Positions 1-5,428 of a stretch of 15,056 nucleotides of DNA are shown one piece after another; position 1 is the stretch's first letter, and every line of letters starts with the position of its first letter. The notes below the pieces were generated by a model. The model ran no database searches. It had not been told where the DNA came from and saw nothing but the letters and a program-made list of their open reading frames with translations. This DNA is from CAZCZU01 sp964503475 (GTDB lineage Bacteria; Pseudomonadota; Zetaproteobacteria; Mariprofundales; Mariprofundaceae): contig CAZCZU010000051.1 of the NCBI GenBank assembly GCA_964503475.1, positions 1-15,056 of the forward strand. The letters run 5' to 3'. The position numbers and the translations under genes were made by a program.

Positions 1-58
1 GGGGATGATGGCATGGCAAGGCCGAAAAGCAAGGTGAGCCGGGCGTGCAGGTTGGGCA

Positions 59-86
59 TTGACGGATGCGAAACCAGTCCTAAAAT
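59..86 (+). promoter_or_regulatory. Sigma70-type promoter of the tRNA gene
   Basis: A -35 box TTGACG (59-64) and a -10 box TAAAAT (81-86) are separated by 16 bp. A GC-rich discriminator (GCGGCCC) follows, and the start point would lie a few bases before the tRNA. GC-rich discriminators are usual at stable-RNA promoters under stringent control; that regulation is inferred here. Confidence 0.75.
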
Positions 87-101
87 GCGGCCCATCTCGA
101 C

Positions 102-178
102 GGCGCTTTAGCTCAGCTGGTTAGAGCAGCGGAATCATAATCCGCGTGTCCGGGGTTCAAGTCCCTGAAGCGCCACCA
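102..178 (+). tRNA. tRNA with anticodon CAT (probably elongator tRNA-Met)
   Basis: A complete 77-nt tRNA with encoded CCA. The acceptor stem pairs GGCGCTT (102-108) with AAGCGCC (168-174). The D arm is GCTC/GAGC. The anticodon stem GCGGA/TCCGC encloses ATCATAA, with anticodon CAT at 136-138. The T arm is CGGGG/CCCTG around TTCAAGT. CAT can be elongator Met or the lysidine-modified Ile2. The missing initiator features and the overall pattern favour elongator Met, but Ile2 is not excluded. The 3' half is a typical target for tyrosine-recombinase islands, which fits the mobility genes downstream. Confidence 0.93.
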
Positions 179-200
179 AACATTTGCTTATATAGCAACA

Positions 201-231
201 AAAAGGGGGCCGTATGGCCCCCTTTTCTTTT
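201..231 (+). terminator. Rho-independent terminator after the tRNA
   Basis: An 11-bp perfect stem pairs AAAAGGGGGCC (201-211) with GGCCCCCTTTT (216-226) around the loop GTAT, followed by CTTTT. It lies 22 bp past the tRNA CCA end and should end its transcript. The A-tract on the left arm gives a T-tract on the minus strand, so it may also stop transcription from the convergent gene at 310-1122. Confidence 0.88.
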
Positions 232-244
232 GGTGTTAATGGGT

Positions 245-290
245 CTTGTTTGGGTTAAATGGGGTTTTGATTGCCCCAACTGTGCCCCAA
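245..290. repeat. Candidate integrase arm-type sites beside the tRNA (putative att region)
   Basis: Two copies of TGCCCCAA (272-279 and 283-290; TTGGGGCA on the minus strand) start exactly 11 bp apart, about one helical turn. A nearby TGGGG (260-264) and TTTGGG (249-254) lie in inverse orientation. Short direct repeats one turn apart beside a tRNA 3' end resemble tyrosine-recombinase arm sites in attP-derived DNA. This is inference: no second copy of the tRNA 3' end was seen in the window to prove an att core. Confidence 0.35.
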
Positions 291-309
291 ATAAATCCCT
301 GTGTTCGCC

Positions 310-1122
310 TCAAATTCCATGCTTTTGATCAAGCTGTGCGATTAGGGACTCCGCATTCGCTCGTGTCTGCCCATCCATCCATGCTCTGCGGGTATGATTT
401 TGCTCTGATAGAGAGAGGTTACCCCAGCTCTCTTTATCACCGATGCCAAAAAAGTCAGACAGTTCACACTCGGCTTCTTCAATGGTGATCGGCTTGGGAA
501 ATGCAGCCATTAATCCTTCGACTTCATCAACCCGGCCTTCCATATCGAGTTTGGATGCGTCGTATGCAAGGTAGGCAGCCTGTTCCAGTAGGCAGGAGAT
601 CATATCATCAAGTTTAAGGATGCCGGGGGCAGCTCCGCTTTGAAATAGGGATTCAATCACTCTAACGGCCGCCTTCAGCTTGTGACCAAGTTGGCTGTTG
701 GCGACGAGGGTTTTAGCCTTTATATCAAAGGGTGCAGTATCACTAAACTGCTTTAGACAATTGTTAAGGTGTGAAGCTGAATTGCAGCATTCCGAAATGT
801 GTAGGGTGATCTCAGGATGGCTATGGTCGCGGTGTCTTTTGTAGTCACCTTCAAATGCAGTCCAGAGCATGATGTTGTCAGGGCCCTTATCAAAAAGTCT
901 CCGGGCTTCGGTCGCAATATCAGGATCTACACCTGTGATTCGATTCTCGATCCGCTGAAAATGCAGGTAGCTCGCATTGATGGCCGTGCTGCCATCCCTC
1001 CATCGGGGAGGGTATTGTGGCTCAACCGTTTTTTTCAGGATGGCATCAAACTCCGGAATATTTGAGCTCAGGAAGTGATACCAGAGCCTGGTTCGGTAAC
1101 GATTTGCCGGTGTGGATTTCAT
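310..1122 (-). CDS. Hypothetical protein, 270 aa, adjacent to the tRNA
   Basis: I do not recognise this protein. The frame stays open upstream to 1245, but I chose the ATG at 1120-1122 (protein starting MKSTPANRYR). The extra 41 residues would be Cys/Trp-rich and overlap the regulatory region of the divergent HTH gene. The predicted protein is soluble and mixed alpha-helical, with no signal peptide or membrane segment. It has an aromatic N-terminal segment, a His-rich patch near the middle (YKRHRDHSHPE) and an acidic C-terminal third. A TATATT at 1135-1130 on the minus strand lies so close to the ATG that the mRNA could be nearly leaderless; this is weak. It is the first gene inside the presumed island edge and converges on the tRNA terminator. 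Such boundary genes are often cargo, but no function can be assigned. Confidence 0.6.
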   Translation of the reverse strand: MKSTPANRYRTRLWYHFLSSNIPEFDAILKKTVEPQYPPRWRDGSTAINASYLHFQRIENRITGVDPDIATEARRLFDKGPDNIMLWTAFEGDYKRHRDHSHPEITLHISECCNSASHLNNCLKQFSDTAPFDIKAKTLVANSQLGHKLKAAVRVIESLFQSGAAPGILKLDDMISCLLEQAAYLAYDASKLDMEGRVDEVEGLMAAFPKPITIEEAECELSDFFGIGDKESWGNLSLSEQNHTRRAWMDGQTRANAESLIAQLDQKHGI

Positions 1123-1209
1123 AGTTGTTAATATAGCATAAAAGATTGAATTTAAAGATTGTTCTTCTACTTGCCATGTCCATGGGGTTTCCCAAGTGAA
1201 TGAAGTGCA

Positions 1210-1224
1210 TGCGCAATTTGCACA
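1210..1224. promoter_or_regulatory. Imperfect palindrome, possible operator
   Basis: TGCGCAA-T-TTGCACA is a 15-bp dyad with 6 of 7 arm positions matching. It lies in the divergent gap between the minus-strand gene (ATG at 1122) and the HTH gene (ATG at 1254). That is where an HTH regulator encoded next door would act on both directions. Only the symmetry is seen; the operator role is inferred. Confidence 0.35.
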
Positions 1225-1253
1225 CATTTCGACACATGAGATCACGGGAAGAG

Positions 1254-1550
1254 ATGCTGATCACGCAGGCCGAGCTAGCCGAGTGGCTACAGGTCAGTGA
1301 GTGGACTATATGGGCGATGCGTCGTCGTGGAGAGCTGCCTGCTGCGGTGCGTGTCGGACGGATGCTTCGATGGCGCATAGGTACTCTGGAAAAATGGCTG
1401 CGAGACAATGAGAGGCCGGCATCTGAGTTTGATGCTGTTTTCTGCGAGCGGGCGCAAAAGTGCAGCCAGGGCCGAAACAAAAGCAAGAAGAGAACAGGAA
1501 AGCCGAGGGGTAGACCGACGAAGCGCGAGCAGGTGGAAGGCAAGTCGTGA
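1254..1550 (+). CDS. AlpA/excisionase-like helix-turn-helix protein
   Basis: A small DNA-binding protein of about 98 aa. Residues 1-55 form a MerR/AlpA-type winged HTH: MLITQAELAEWLQVSEWTIW, then a basic R-R-R-G-E-L-P turn, a beta pair (AVRVGRMLRWRIGTLEKWL) and a helix. This is the HTH_17 pattern of recombination directionality factors and plasmid or island regulators. The C-terminal 45 residues are a basic, AT-hook-like tail (KSKKRTGKPRGRPTK). The start is uncertain: ATG at 1254 has GGGAA three bases upstream, and ATGs at 1200 and 1236 are also in frame. Its stop overlaps the next gene's GTG start, so the two are translationally coupled. It probably regulates or promotes excision with the integrase at 2968, an inference from family and position. 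Confidence 0.78.
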   Translation: MLITQAELAEWLQVSEWTIWAMRRRGELPAAVRVGRMLRWRIGTLEKWLRDNERPASEFDAVFCERAQKCSQGRNKSKKRTGKPRGRPTKREQVEGKS

Positions 1551-2266
1551 TCATTAGGACCAGACGCCGTTCCAACTTCACCATCTTGCCGAATGAGGTG
1601 CTGCAGAATCATCGTTTGAGTTGGGAGGCGAGGGGGATGCTGGCATACCTGGTATCTCTCCCCGAGGGGTGGCTGCTGAGGATTACGGAGCTGTCGAAGC
1701 GAAGCCCTGCCGGATACAGTAAAAACCGAAGGATTCTTGATGAGCTTATTGCTGCCGGCCACATCCACAGAAGTCAGGAGCGAAACCCTGATGGCACCTT
1801 CGGCGAGTGGGTTTACGATGTGTATGACTTGCCGCAATCACCGGATTCGGGTTTTCCGTATCCGGTGATTCCGAATGCAGGTGGCGCGAAGCTAGAAAGG
1901 AATTCAGAGAGAAAAGAACCACTCAAAAAGGAGACCGTCGCTTCCAGCGACGGGGAAAGGTGTGGACGTGGTTCCCGGAAATCGAATGCGAAGGAAACGC
2001 AGGAAGAGATCGAGAATACGATCGGGTTTCGGTTTCCTGAATCGGTTTCTGAGCTAGGTAAGCCGGGGCGGGTCGGGGCAATACTTTTTCGTTACAAACT
2101 CAGTTCAGCCCAGGCGAGGTTGGCGCTGGCTGAGTTCGATGACTTCGTGACATCCGTGGAGGTGGATGATGCTTGGGCCCTGCTGGTGGAGATTGCTCGA
2201 CAGGCAGGAGAGGGAAAACTGAAGGTGTCTGCTGGCGGAGAAAAGAGGCTGCCCCAGTGGATCTGA
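1547..2266 (+). CDS. Winged-helix replication-initiator-like DNA-binding protein, 239 aa
   Basis: Starts at GTG 1547, overlapping the previous stop, with GGAAGG (1535-1540) six bases upstream. Residues 8-75 look like an HTH_36/RepA-type winged helix: an N-F-T-I-L-P-N-E-V-L strand, L-S-W-E-A-R-G-M-L-A-Y-L, then K-N-R-R-I-L-D-E-L-I-A-A-G-H-I recognition and wing. These domains are common in plasmid and phage replication proteins and in island-encoded regulators. Residues 105-155 are a hydrophilic, probably disordered linker rich in E, K, S and N. Residues 158-239 form a helical C-terminal domain without a motif I recognise. The gene sits between an excisionase-like gene and a strongly structured non-coding stretch. 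A replication or DNA-processing role acting on that stretch is plausible but unproven. Confidence 0.7.
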   Translation: MIIRTRRRSNFTILPNEVLQNHRLSWEARGMLAYLVSLPEGWLLRITELSKRSPAGYSKNRRILDELIAAGHIHRSQERNPDGTFGEWVYDVYDLPQSPDSGFPYPVIPNAGGAKLERNSERKEPLKKETVASSDGERCGRGSRKSNAKETQEEIENTIGFRFPESVSELGKPGRVGAILFRYKLSSAQARLALAEFDDFVTSVEVDDAWALLVEIARQAGEGKLKVSAGGEKRLPQWI

Positions 2267-2288
2267 TCACCCTGGACCTCGGGCGCCT

Positions 2289-2348
2289 GGCCTGTGAATT
2301 TCAGTGGATGGGTCCCTCCGGCCTCCCATCCACTGAAATTCACAGGCC
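2289..2348. repeat. Perfect 24-bp inverted repeat (12-nt loop)
   Basis: The left arm (2289-2312, beginning GGCCTGTGAATTTC) is exactly complementary to the right arm (2325-2348, ending GAAATTCACAGGCC), around a 12-nt loop TCCCTCCGGCCT. It starts 22 bp after the replication-initiator-like gene. No usable T-run follows directly, and 24 bp is long for a terminator. It could be an origin or nicking hairpin, a REP-like or MITE-like palindrome, or a strong RNA stem. Only the structure is certain. Confidence 0.9.
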
Positions 2349-2378
2349 ATGTTTTGCGATGCCAGATGTGCCCTCGGC

Positions 2379-2503
2379 GGGCGGGCTCGGGGCCTCGCTG
2401 CGCGAGGGTCGCCCGCCCTTGAGTGCCCATGCCTGCGGCATGCATCGCGGTTGCGCTGGTGCGCGCACAGACGGCTCCGTCTGCGACTGCGCCGTCTGTG
2501 CGC
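2379..2503. repeat. Cluster of three GC-rich hairpins
   Basis: Three consecutive dyads follow the 24-bp repeat. The first is GGGCGGGC (2379-2386) with GCCCGCCC (2411-2418), enclosing an inner CCTCG/CGAGG stem. The second is CATGCC (2428-2433) with GGCATG (2437-2442), with loop TGC. The third is a perfect 13-bp stem, GCGCACAGACGGC (2463-2475) with GCCGTCTGTGCGC (2491-2503). Its loop can instead form AGACGG/CCGTCT (2470-2475, 2478-2483). The stretch is visibly more GC-rich than the genes on either side. With the 24-bp repeat it fills the only long gap in an otherwise tight gene cluster. Confidence 0.8.
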
Positions 2504-2522
2504 CGGAGTCGGAGTGCAGCGT

Positions 2523-2981
2523 ATGAGCAGTAATGCCAGGGAGTTGGCAGTCGTGCTGCAGTCCATCGTGCATCAGCTGAGAGGCACCACCGATATGCAC
2601 CAGCAGATGCATGAGTCCAGAGTGCTGGCATCGGTGCTGGTGCAGGCTATACAGCGCCATTCTGCAGCCGATATCGCCAGCTGGATTCGCTGGCGAATGC
2701 GTACCTCTGAGCGTTCAGACCGCAGGCCTGTAAGCGGTATCAACGAAGAGGCCTTGAACGCTCAACTTGCCGACGTACGCCGGGTGCGGGGAATGGCAAA
2801 GCGAAAAAAACGCCACCAGTCTCAGTTGGATCCGTACAGGGCTGAGTTGATGGCGTTGCGAAGTTCCGGAGCAAGCTGGAATGATTTGCGAGACTGGCTG
2901 CGGCGGTATGCGCGCCTGAAGGTGAATCGATCGACGATCATCCGTCGGATGAATCAGTGGATGGAAGATGGCCAAGCTTAG
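2523..2981 (+). CDS. Small basic protein with C-terminal helix-turn-helix, 152 aa
   Basis: The open frame extends back to 2349, but that part crosses the hairpin cluster and encodes Arg/Cys/Leu-rich sequence typical of shadow reading. I chose ATG 2523, which has GGAG (2511-2514) eight bases upstream and gives MSSNARELAVVLQSIVHQLR. Residues 1-65 are helical. A basic segment follows (AKRKKRHQSQLD, about residues 92-104). Residues 105-145 read as a resolvase-like HTH: L-D-P-Y-R-A-E-L-M-A-L-R, then G-A-S-W-N-D-L-R, then K-V-N-R-S-T-I-I-R-R. This tail is seen in small DNA-binding proteins of mobile elements. Its last 14 nt overlap the integrase start, so the two are probably co-translated. It may be an accessory DNA-binding factor for recombination or for the upstream hairpins (inference). 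Confidence 0.72.
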   Translation: MSSNARELAVVLQSIVHQLRGTTDMHQQMHESRVLASVLVQAIQRHSAADIASWIRWRMRTSERSDRRPVSGINEEALNAQLADVRRVRGMAKRKKRHQSQLDPYRAELMALRSSGASWNDLRDWLRRYARLKVNRSTIIRRMNQWMEDGQA

Positions 2982-3915
2982 CGCAGCGGATCAGGCAGTG
3001 CGAGTGATGTCGAAACTCGATCGTACTGGCTGGAGCAAGGCCGATCAGAAGGCTGCCGACACGATCGGCTACCGATCCCAGGTAACATTGCAGCAACGGA
3101 CGGGAGAACTGGCCAGAGCCGCCGAGCGTATATTCCAGCGGGAATCGATCTCGAAAATCAAAGATATCAATGAAGCGATGGCCAGAAGAGAGGTTGAGAA
3201 TCTTGTTTCCTGTGGCTTAAGCAGCTCAACCGTTCATGGATATGCGAGGGCACTGTCCGATGCGCATCAGTTTCTCCACGGCCAATCTGTCGATTTTGGC
3301 AATATGTTACCTGCCCGAAGCACGGATGCCCCGCAGACGGGGCGGGCATATACAACGGATCAAATTCGTGAGATCACAAGCCATCAATCGGCTGAGTTCG
3401 CACTGATGACTGAGATCGCACATGCAGTGGGTCTGCGTGCAAGCGAGCTGACCACATTAAGGCCTGCGCTTGAATACCCAGCGCGAATCGCAGAAGAGCG
3501 GTTCTCTCAGCTTGTCGAGCAGCGTTGGATGGGGCGTGAAGGGATTCCATATGCAGTGACAGGTAAAGGCGGCTTGCAGCGGGAAGTACACATTCCGCCG
3601 GAGCTGTCCCAGCGTCTTGAAGCATTTCGATTAGATGTTCCTCGGGATATTCATGCCAGTCGTGGCGATGATGGCAGGAGTTTCGAGCAGCATTATGACC
3701 TGCCGTCCGGAGAGAAGTGGTCACAGGATTTTTCTTCTAAAAGTAACGAGCTGTTCGGTTGGTCGAATGGTGCTCACGGATTAAGGCACAGTTTTGCTCA
3801 GGAGAGGGTCAAAGAGCTCCAGTCAAAAGGTCTGACCTGGGATCAGGCTCGATTAACCACGAGTCAGGAGCTGGGTCACTTCCGGCTTGGCGAAACTGAT
3901 ACTTATCTACGTTGA
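2968..3915 (+). CDS. Tyrosine recombinase (Integrase_1-like family)
   Basis: A 315-aa site-specific recombinase that breaks and rejoins DNA through a 3'-phosphotyrosine. Residues 1-125 contain a SAM-like core-binding domain. The catalytic domain carries the full set: Arg157 in VGLRASEL, Lys200 in VTGKGG, His270 and Arg273 in HGLRHSFAQ, His304 in ELGHF and nucleophile Tyr313 in TDTYLR. The chain ends two residues after the tyrosine. The arrangement HGLRH...AR...ELGH...YLR matches the integrase-domain family (Pfam Integrase_1 type) of proteobacterial islands and ICEs. That match is from memory and not searched. It overlaps the upstream HTH gene by 14 nt. It is unusual in lying about 2.8 kb from the tRNA rather than next to it. 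It most likely integrates or excises this island, but another target site is possible. Confidence 0.88.
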   Translation: MAKLSAADQAVRVMSKLDRTGWSKADQKAADTIGYRSQVTLQQRTGELARAAERIFQRESISKIKDINEAMARREVENLVSCGLSSSTVHGYARALSDAHQFLHGQSVDFGNMLPARSTDAPQTGRAYTTDQIREITSHQSAEFALMTEIAHAVGLRASELTTLRPALEYPARIAEERFSQLVEQRWMGREGIPYAVTGKGGLQREVHIPPELSQRLEAFRLDVPRDIHASRGDDGRSFEQHYDLPSGEKWSQDFSSKSNELFGWSNGAHGLRHSFAQERVKELQSKGLTWDQARLTTSQELGHFRLGETDTYLR

Positions 3916-3927
3916 AGGGAGAATAAC

Positions 3928-4218
3928 ATGCAGAAATTAGCGGTTGAGATCGATGCCGATAGAGCCAGAAAGAATTTTGTGAATCGGTGTACCAAAGGGT
4001 TATGGTCAGAAGCCACGGGAGAACTTGTCGGAATGATGACGACGCTTACAAACGGATACGCAGCTGATGGCGATGGCCCATGTTTTAATGACAATGACAT
4101 CCAAACATTGCAGTGGCTTCTCTCGATCATTGGCTCTTGCCCGGAGTGGAGGCTAGAGGTCATGCGGATTTTTAACGAAGCCAGTATTCCGGTAAATGTG
4201 TCCGGTCTGTCAAAGTGA
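3928..4218 (+). CDS. Hypothetical protein, 96 aa, downstream of the integrase
   Basis: Not recognised. Translation starts at ATG 3928, 12 nt after the integrase stop, with AAGGGAG about six bases upstream. It is therefore very likely co-expressed with the integrase. The protein is soluble and mainly helical, with a basic N-terminal third (DADRARKNFVNRCTKGLW), an acidic Asp/Asn patch near the middle (DGDGPCFNDND) and a hydrophobic helix (LQWLLSIIG). There is no signal peptide or membrane span. The position suggests a mobility or regulatory accessory, but nothing in the sequence proves it. Confidence 0.7.
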   Translation: MQKLAVEIDADRARKNFVNRCTKGLWSEATGELVGMMTTLTNGYAADGDGPCFNDNDIQTLQWLLSIIGSCPEWRLEVMRIFNEASIPVNVSGLSK

Positions 4219-4284
4219 AGGGACAAAGATTAGTACATTTGTGCGATTGAGGAAGATGCCTGTACCAATATAAATTTGGTGTAG

Positions 4285-4330
4285 AGACAGGTGTGCCCCA
4301 CAGCCTGTCTAACGATTGGTAATTGCCAAT
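4285..4330 (+). promoter_or_regulatory. Hairpin plus near-palindrome upstream of the exported protein gene
   Basis: AGACAGG (4285-4291) pairs with CCTGTCT (4304-4310). Inside it TGTG (4292-4295) pairs with CACA (4299-4302) around a CCC loop, giving 11 bp with one bulged G. Four bases later ATTGG-T-AATT-G-CCAAT (4315-4330) is a 16-bp palindrome with one mismatched pair, and it directly abuts the ribosome binding site GGGGAG (4331-4336). The hairpin has no T-run. An operator or a translational control element is possible (inference). Confidence 0.45.
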
Positions 4331-4344
4331 GGGGAGAAATGGAA

Positions 4345-4599
4345 ATGCGAAAAGTTAAGATCCTTATGGCAGCAGTTTCTTTGCTGCTACTTACTGTTTC
4401 ATCAGCCATTGCTGCCGAGGCTCCAGCTGGCGGGTGTGAAAAAGCTTTCGAGTACAAGTTTATGCAAGGCATGTTTAGTACCGAGATTAAAAAGGTACTA
4501 AACGATATGGGACGTGAAGGCTGGGAAATTATCAATGTGAACTCTGATTCAAAAGGGTTTATGAATTTCATCGCACTCAAACGGGCTTACTGCAAATAG
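4345..4599 (+). CDS. Small exported DUF4177-like protein, 84 aa
   Basis: I chose ATG 4345 because GGAG (4333-4336) then lies eight bases upstream; ATG 4339 is in frame but only two bases from it. The N-terminus is a signal peptide: MRKVKI, a hydrophobic core (LMAAVSLLLLTVSSA) and a likely signal peptidase I site at AIA/AEA. The mature part, about 60 aa, reads E-Y-K-F, a helix (STEIKKVLNDMGREGWEII), then a strand with F-I-A-L-K-R. This resembles DUF4177 (strand, helix with G-x-E-G-W-E, strand), a small domain of unknown function. Two Cys (mature N-terminal GGCEK and C-terminal YCK) could form a disulfide in the periplasm. It has its own leader with dyads and is closed by a terminator, so it is probably an independent cargo transcript. 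Confidence 0.72.
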   Translation: MRKVKILMAAVSLLLLTVSSAIAAEAPAGGCEKAFEYKFMQGMFSTEIKKVLNDMGREGWEIINVNSDSKGFMNFIALKRAYCK

Positions 4600-4619
4600 G
4601 CTGAGCCCTCCAGGTTTGG

Positions 4620-4683
4620 AAACCCGATCTTGATCGGGTTTGATAGATGCCCCCTCTGATATTTCAGCAGGGGGTATTTTTTT
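4620..4683 (+). terminator. Double hairpin terminator
   Basis: The first hairpin pairs AAACCCGATC (4620-4629) with GATCGGGTTT (4632-4641), a perfect 10-bp stem on a TT loop without a T-run. The second pairs CCCCCTCTGA (4650-4659) with TCAG-c-AGGGGG (4664-4674, one bulged C), followed by TATTTTTTT (4675-4683), a classic intrinsic terminator. It should end transcription from the 4345 gene and insulate the downstream spacer. Confidence 0.85.
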
Positions 4684-5176
4684 GCGCGTTGAGTTGGTGC
4701 TCTTCCGACCTGGTCGGAACCCCCACAGGCTGCCCGAACGGGCACGAGCTACCGGTTGCCCGGATTTAAGCCGATGAGCTCGACTGGGCTTTTGCCTTGC
4801 TGGTCAGAATATGGCGCCGTATCGCCACAAGCCGATCAACTGTTTCCCGTTTGGATAACCATCATTGCTGATGCCTGATTGTGTCAGCGGCAACTGACTT
4901 CGGGATGCCTGGCTCGCCCAGGCTAGGGTGGTGTTTCCAGATGCTTCATTGTTAGGCCTCCATTCGTTTTAAAATGAAAACGGGGAGGCGCACCACACCC
5001 CCGAAACGGAGTGGGGCGAGCGCTCCCCGTTTCGGGATATTCTCTGAACCTGCCGAGCTGTCGCTCATGCCAGGGTGGGCTATTGCCCTGCGTATTGTTC
5101 TAATTTAGTCGCGTCGAAACTTATATGCAACTATATGATTTATATATACTTATTGGTATATATTCACCACTTGCTC
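4684..5176. other. Non-coding spacer with short dyads and no gene seen
   Basis: I find no plausible reading frame on either strand. Visible structure includes TTCCGACC/GGTCGGAA (4703-4719, 1-nt centre), TGCCCG/CGGGCA (4731-4744), GCCTGG/CCAGGC (4907-4923) and the switch-like repeat at 4978-5036. An AT-rich stretch (about 5119-5165) contains ATATATAC/GTATATAT (5142-5163). TTGTTA (4949-4954) and TAAAAT (4970-4975) lie only 15 bp apart and make a weak promoter candidate. The density of dyads suggests a degraded element or several regulatory RNAs. Confidence 0.6.
4978..5036 (+). repeat. Bistable inverted repeat (two mutually exclusive stems)
   Basis: AAACGGGGAG (4978-4987) is perfectly complementary to CTCCCCGTTT (5023-5032). 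CCCGAAACGG (5000-5009) is perfectly complementary to CCGTTTCGGG (5027-5036). The two right arms share 5027-5032, so only one 10-bp stem can form at a time. Both could form as RNA or as extruded DNA. No T-run follows. A transcript here and any switching are inference. Confidence 0.65.
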
Positions 5177-5206
5177 TTGATGTCAGGGCTCTGCCTGTGT
5201 TAAGAT
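5142..5206 (+). promoter_or_regulatory. Putative promoter with AT-rich upstream element
   Basis: TTGATG (5177-5182) and TAAGAT (5201-5206) are 18 bp apart, giving an expected start near 5212. Immediately upstream is a very AT-rich stretch, including an 8-bp dyad ATATATAC/GTATATAT (5142-5163), that could act as an UP element or binding site. It would drive the structured stretch from 5212 and the small membrane protein gene at 5429. Confidence 0.5.
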
Positions 5207-5211
5207 GAATG

Positions 5212-5392
5212 GGCTTGCTGGAACACCCGGCTCTTCAAGAGAGATACAGCAAGTCACTTCACCAGTGGGAGCCGGCCTCTCTCCTGAAACCTCCACGCTG
5301 GGGTTTGTAAACACACAGCACATTAGAAATCCTTGTTGAGGGTTTGCTCCAAGGCAAGCCGGGCGCTTCTTCGGAGGTGCCTGGCTTGCCGC
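5212..5392 (+). ncRNA. Putative structured RNA or long structured 5' leader
   Basis: Downstream of the promoter several stems are visible in plus-strand RNA. CUUGCUG (5214-5220) pairs with CAGCAAG (5247-5253). CCGGCUC (5227-5233), inside that loop, pairs with GAGCCGG (5269-5275) outside it, making an H-type pseudoknot. AAACC-u-CCA (5287-5295) pairs with TGGGGTTT (5299-5306). The strongest is a 17-bp stem, 5353-5369 with 5374-5390, closed by a C(UUCG)G tetraloop. Its three non-Watson-Crick positions are all G-U pairs if the plus strand is transcribed, and A-C mismatches if the minus strand is. No T-run follows, so it may be a free RNA processed at its end or the leader of the 5429 gene. I do not recognise an RNA family. 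Confidence 0.45.
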
Positions 5393-5428
5393 CTTCATGA
5401 CGCGTAAAGCGGCAGAGAGGTGTCTGCC

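Noticed and set aside
2..37. Open frame ending in TGA at 35-37, possible tail of an upstream gene
   Set aside because: Only 11 codons are visible, so it cannot be told from chance.
2349..2522. N-terminal extension of the 152-aa HTH protein
   Set aside because: It runs through the hairpin cluster, gives Arg/Cys-rich sequence, and a better ribosome binding site precedes ATG 2523.
4951..4957. GTTAGGC resembling the end of an integron attC site
   Set aside because: No matching upstream partner arm or cassette organisation could be found, and no integron integrase is present.
5212..5392. Retron-type RNA
   Set aside because: No reverse transcriptase gene occurs nearby and no msr/msd flanking repeat was recognised.
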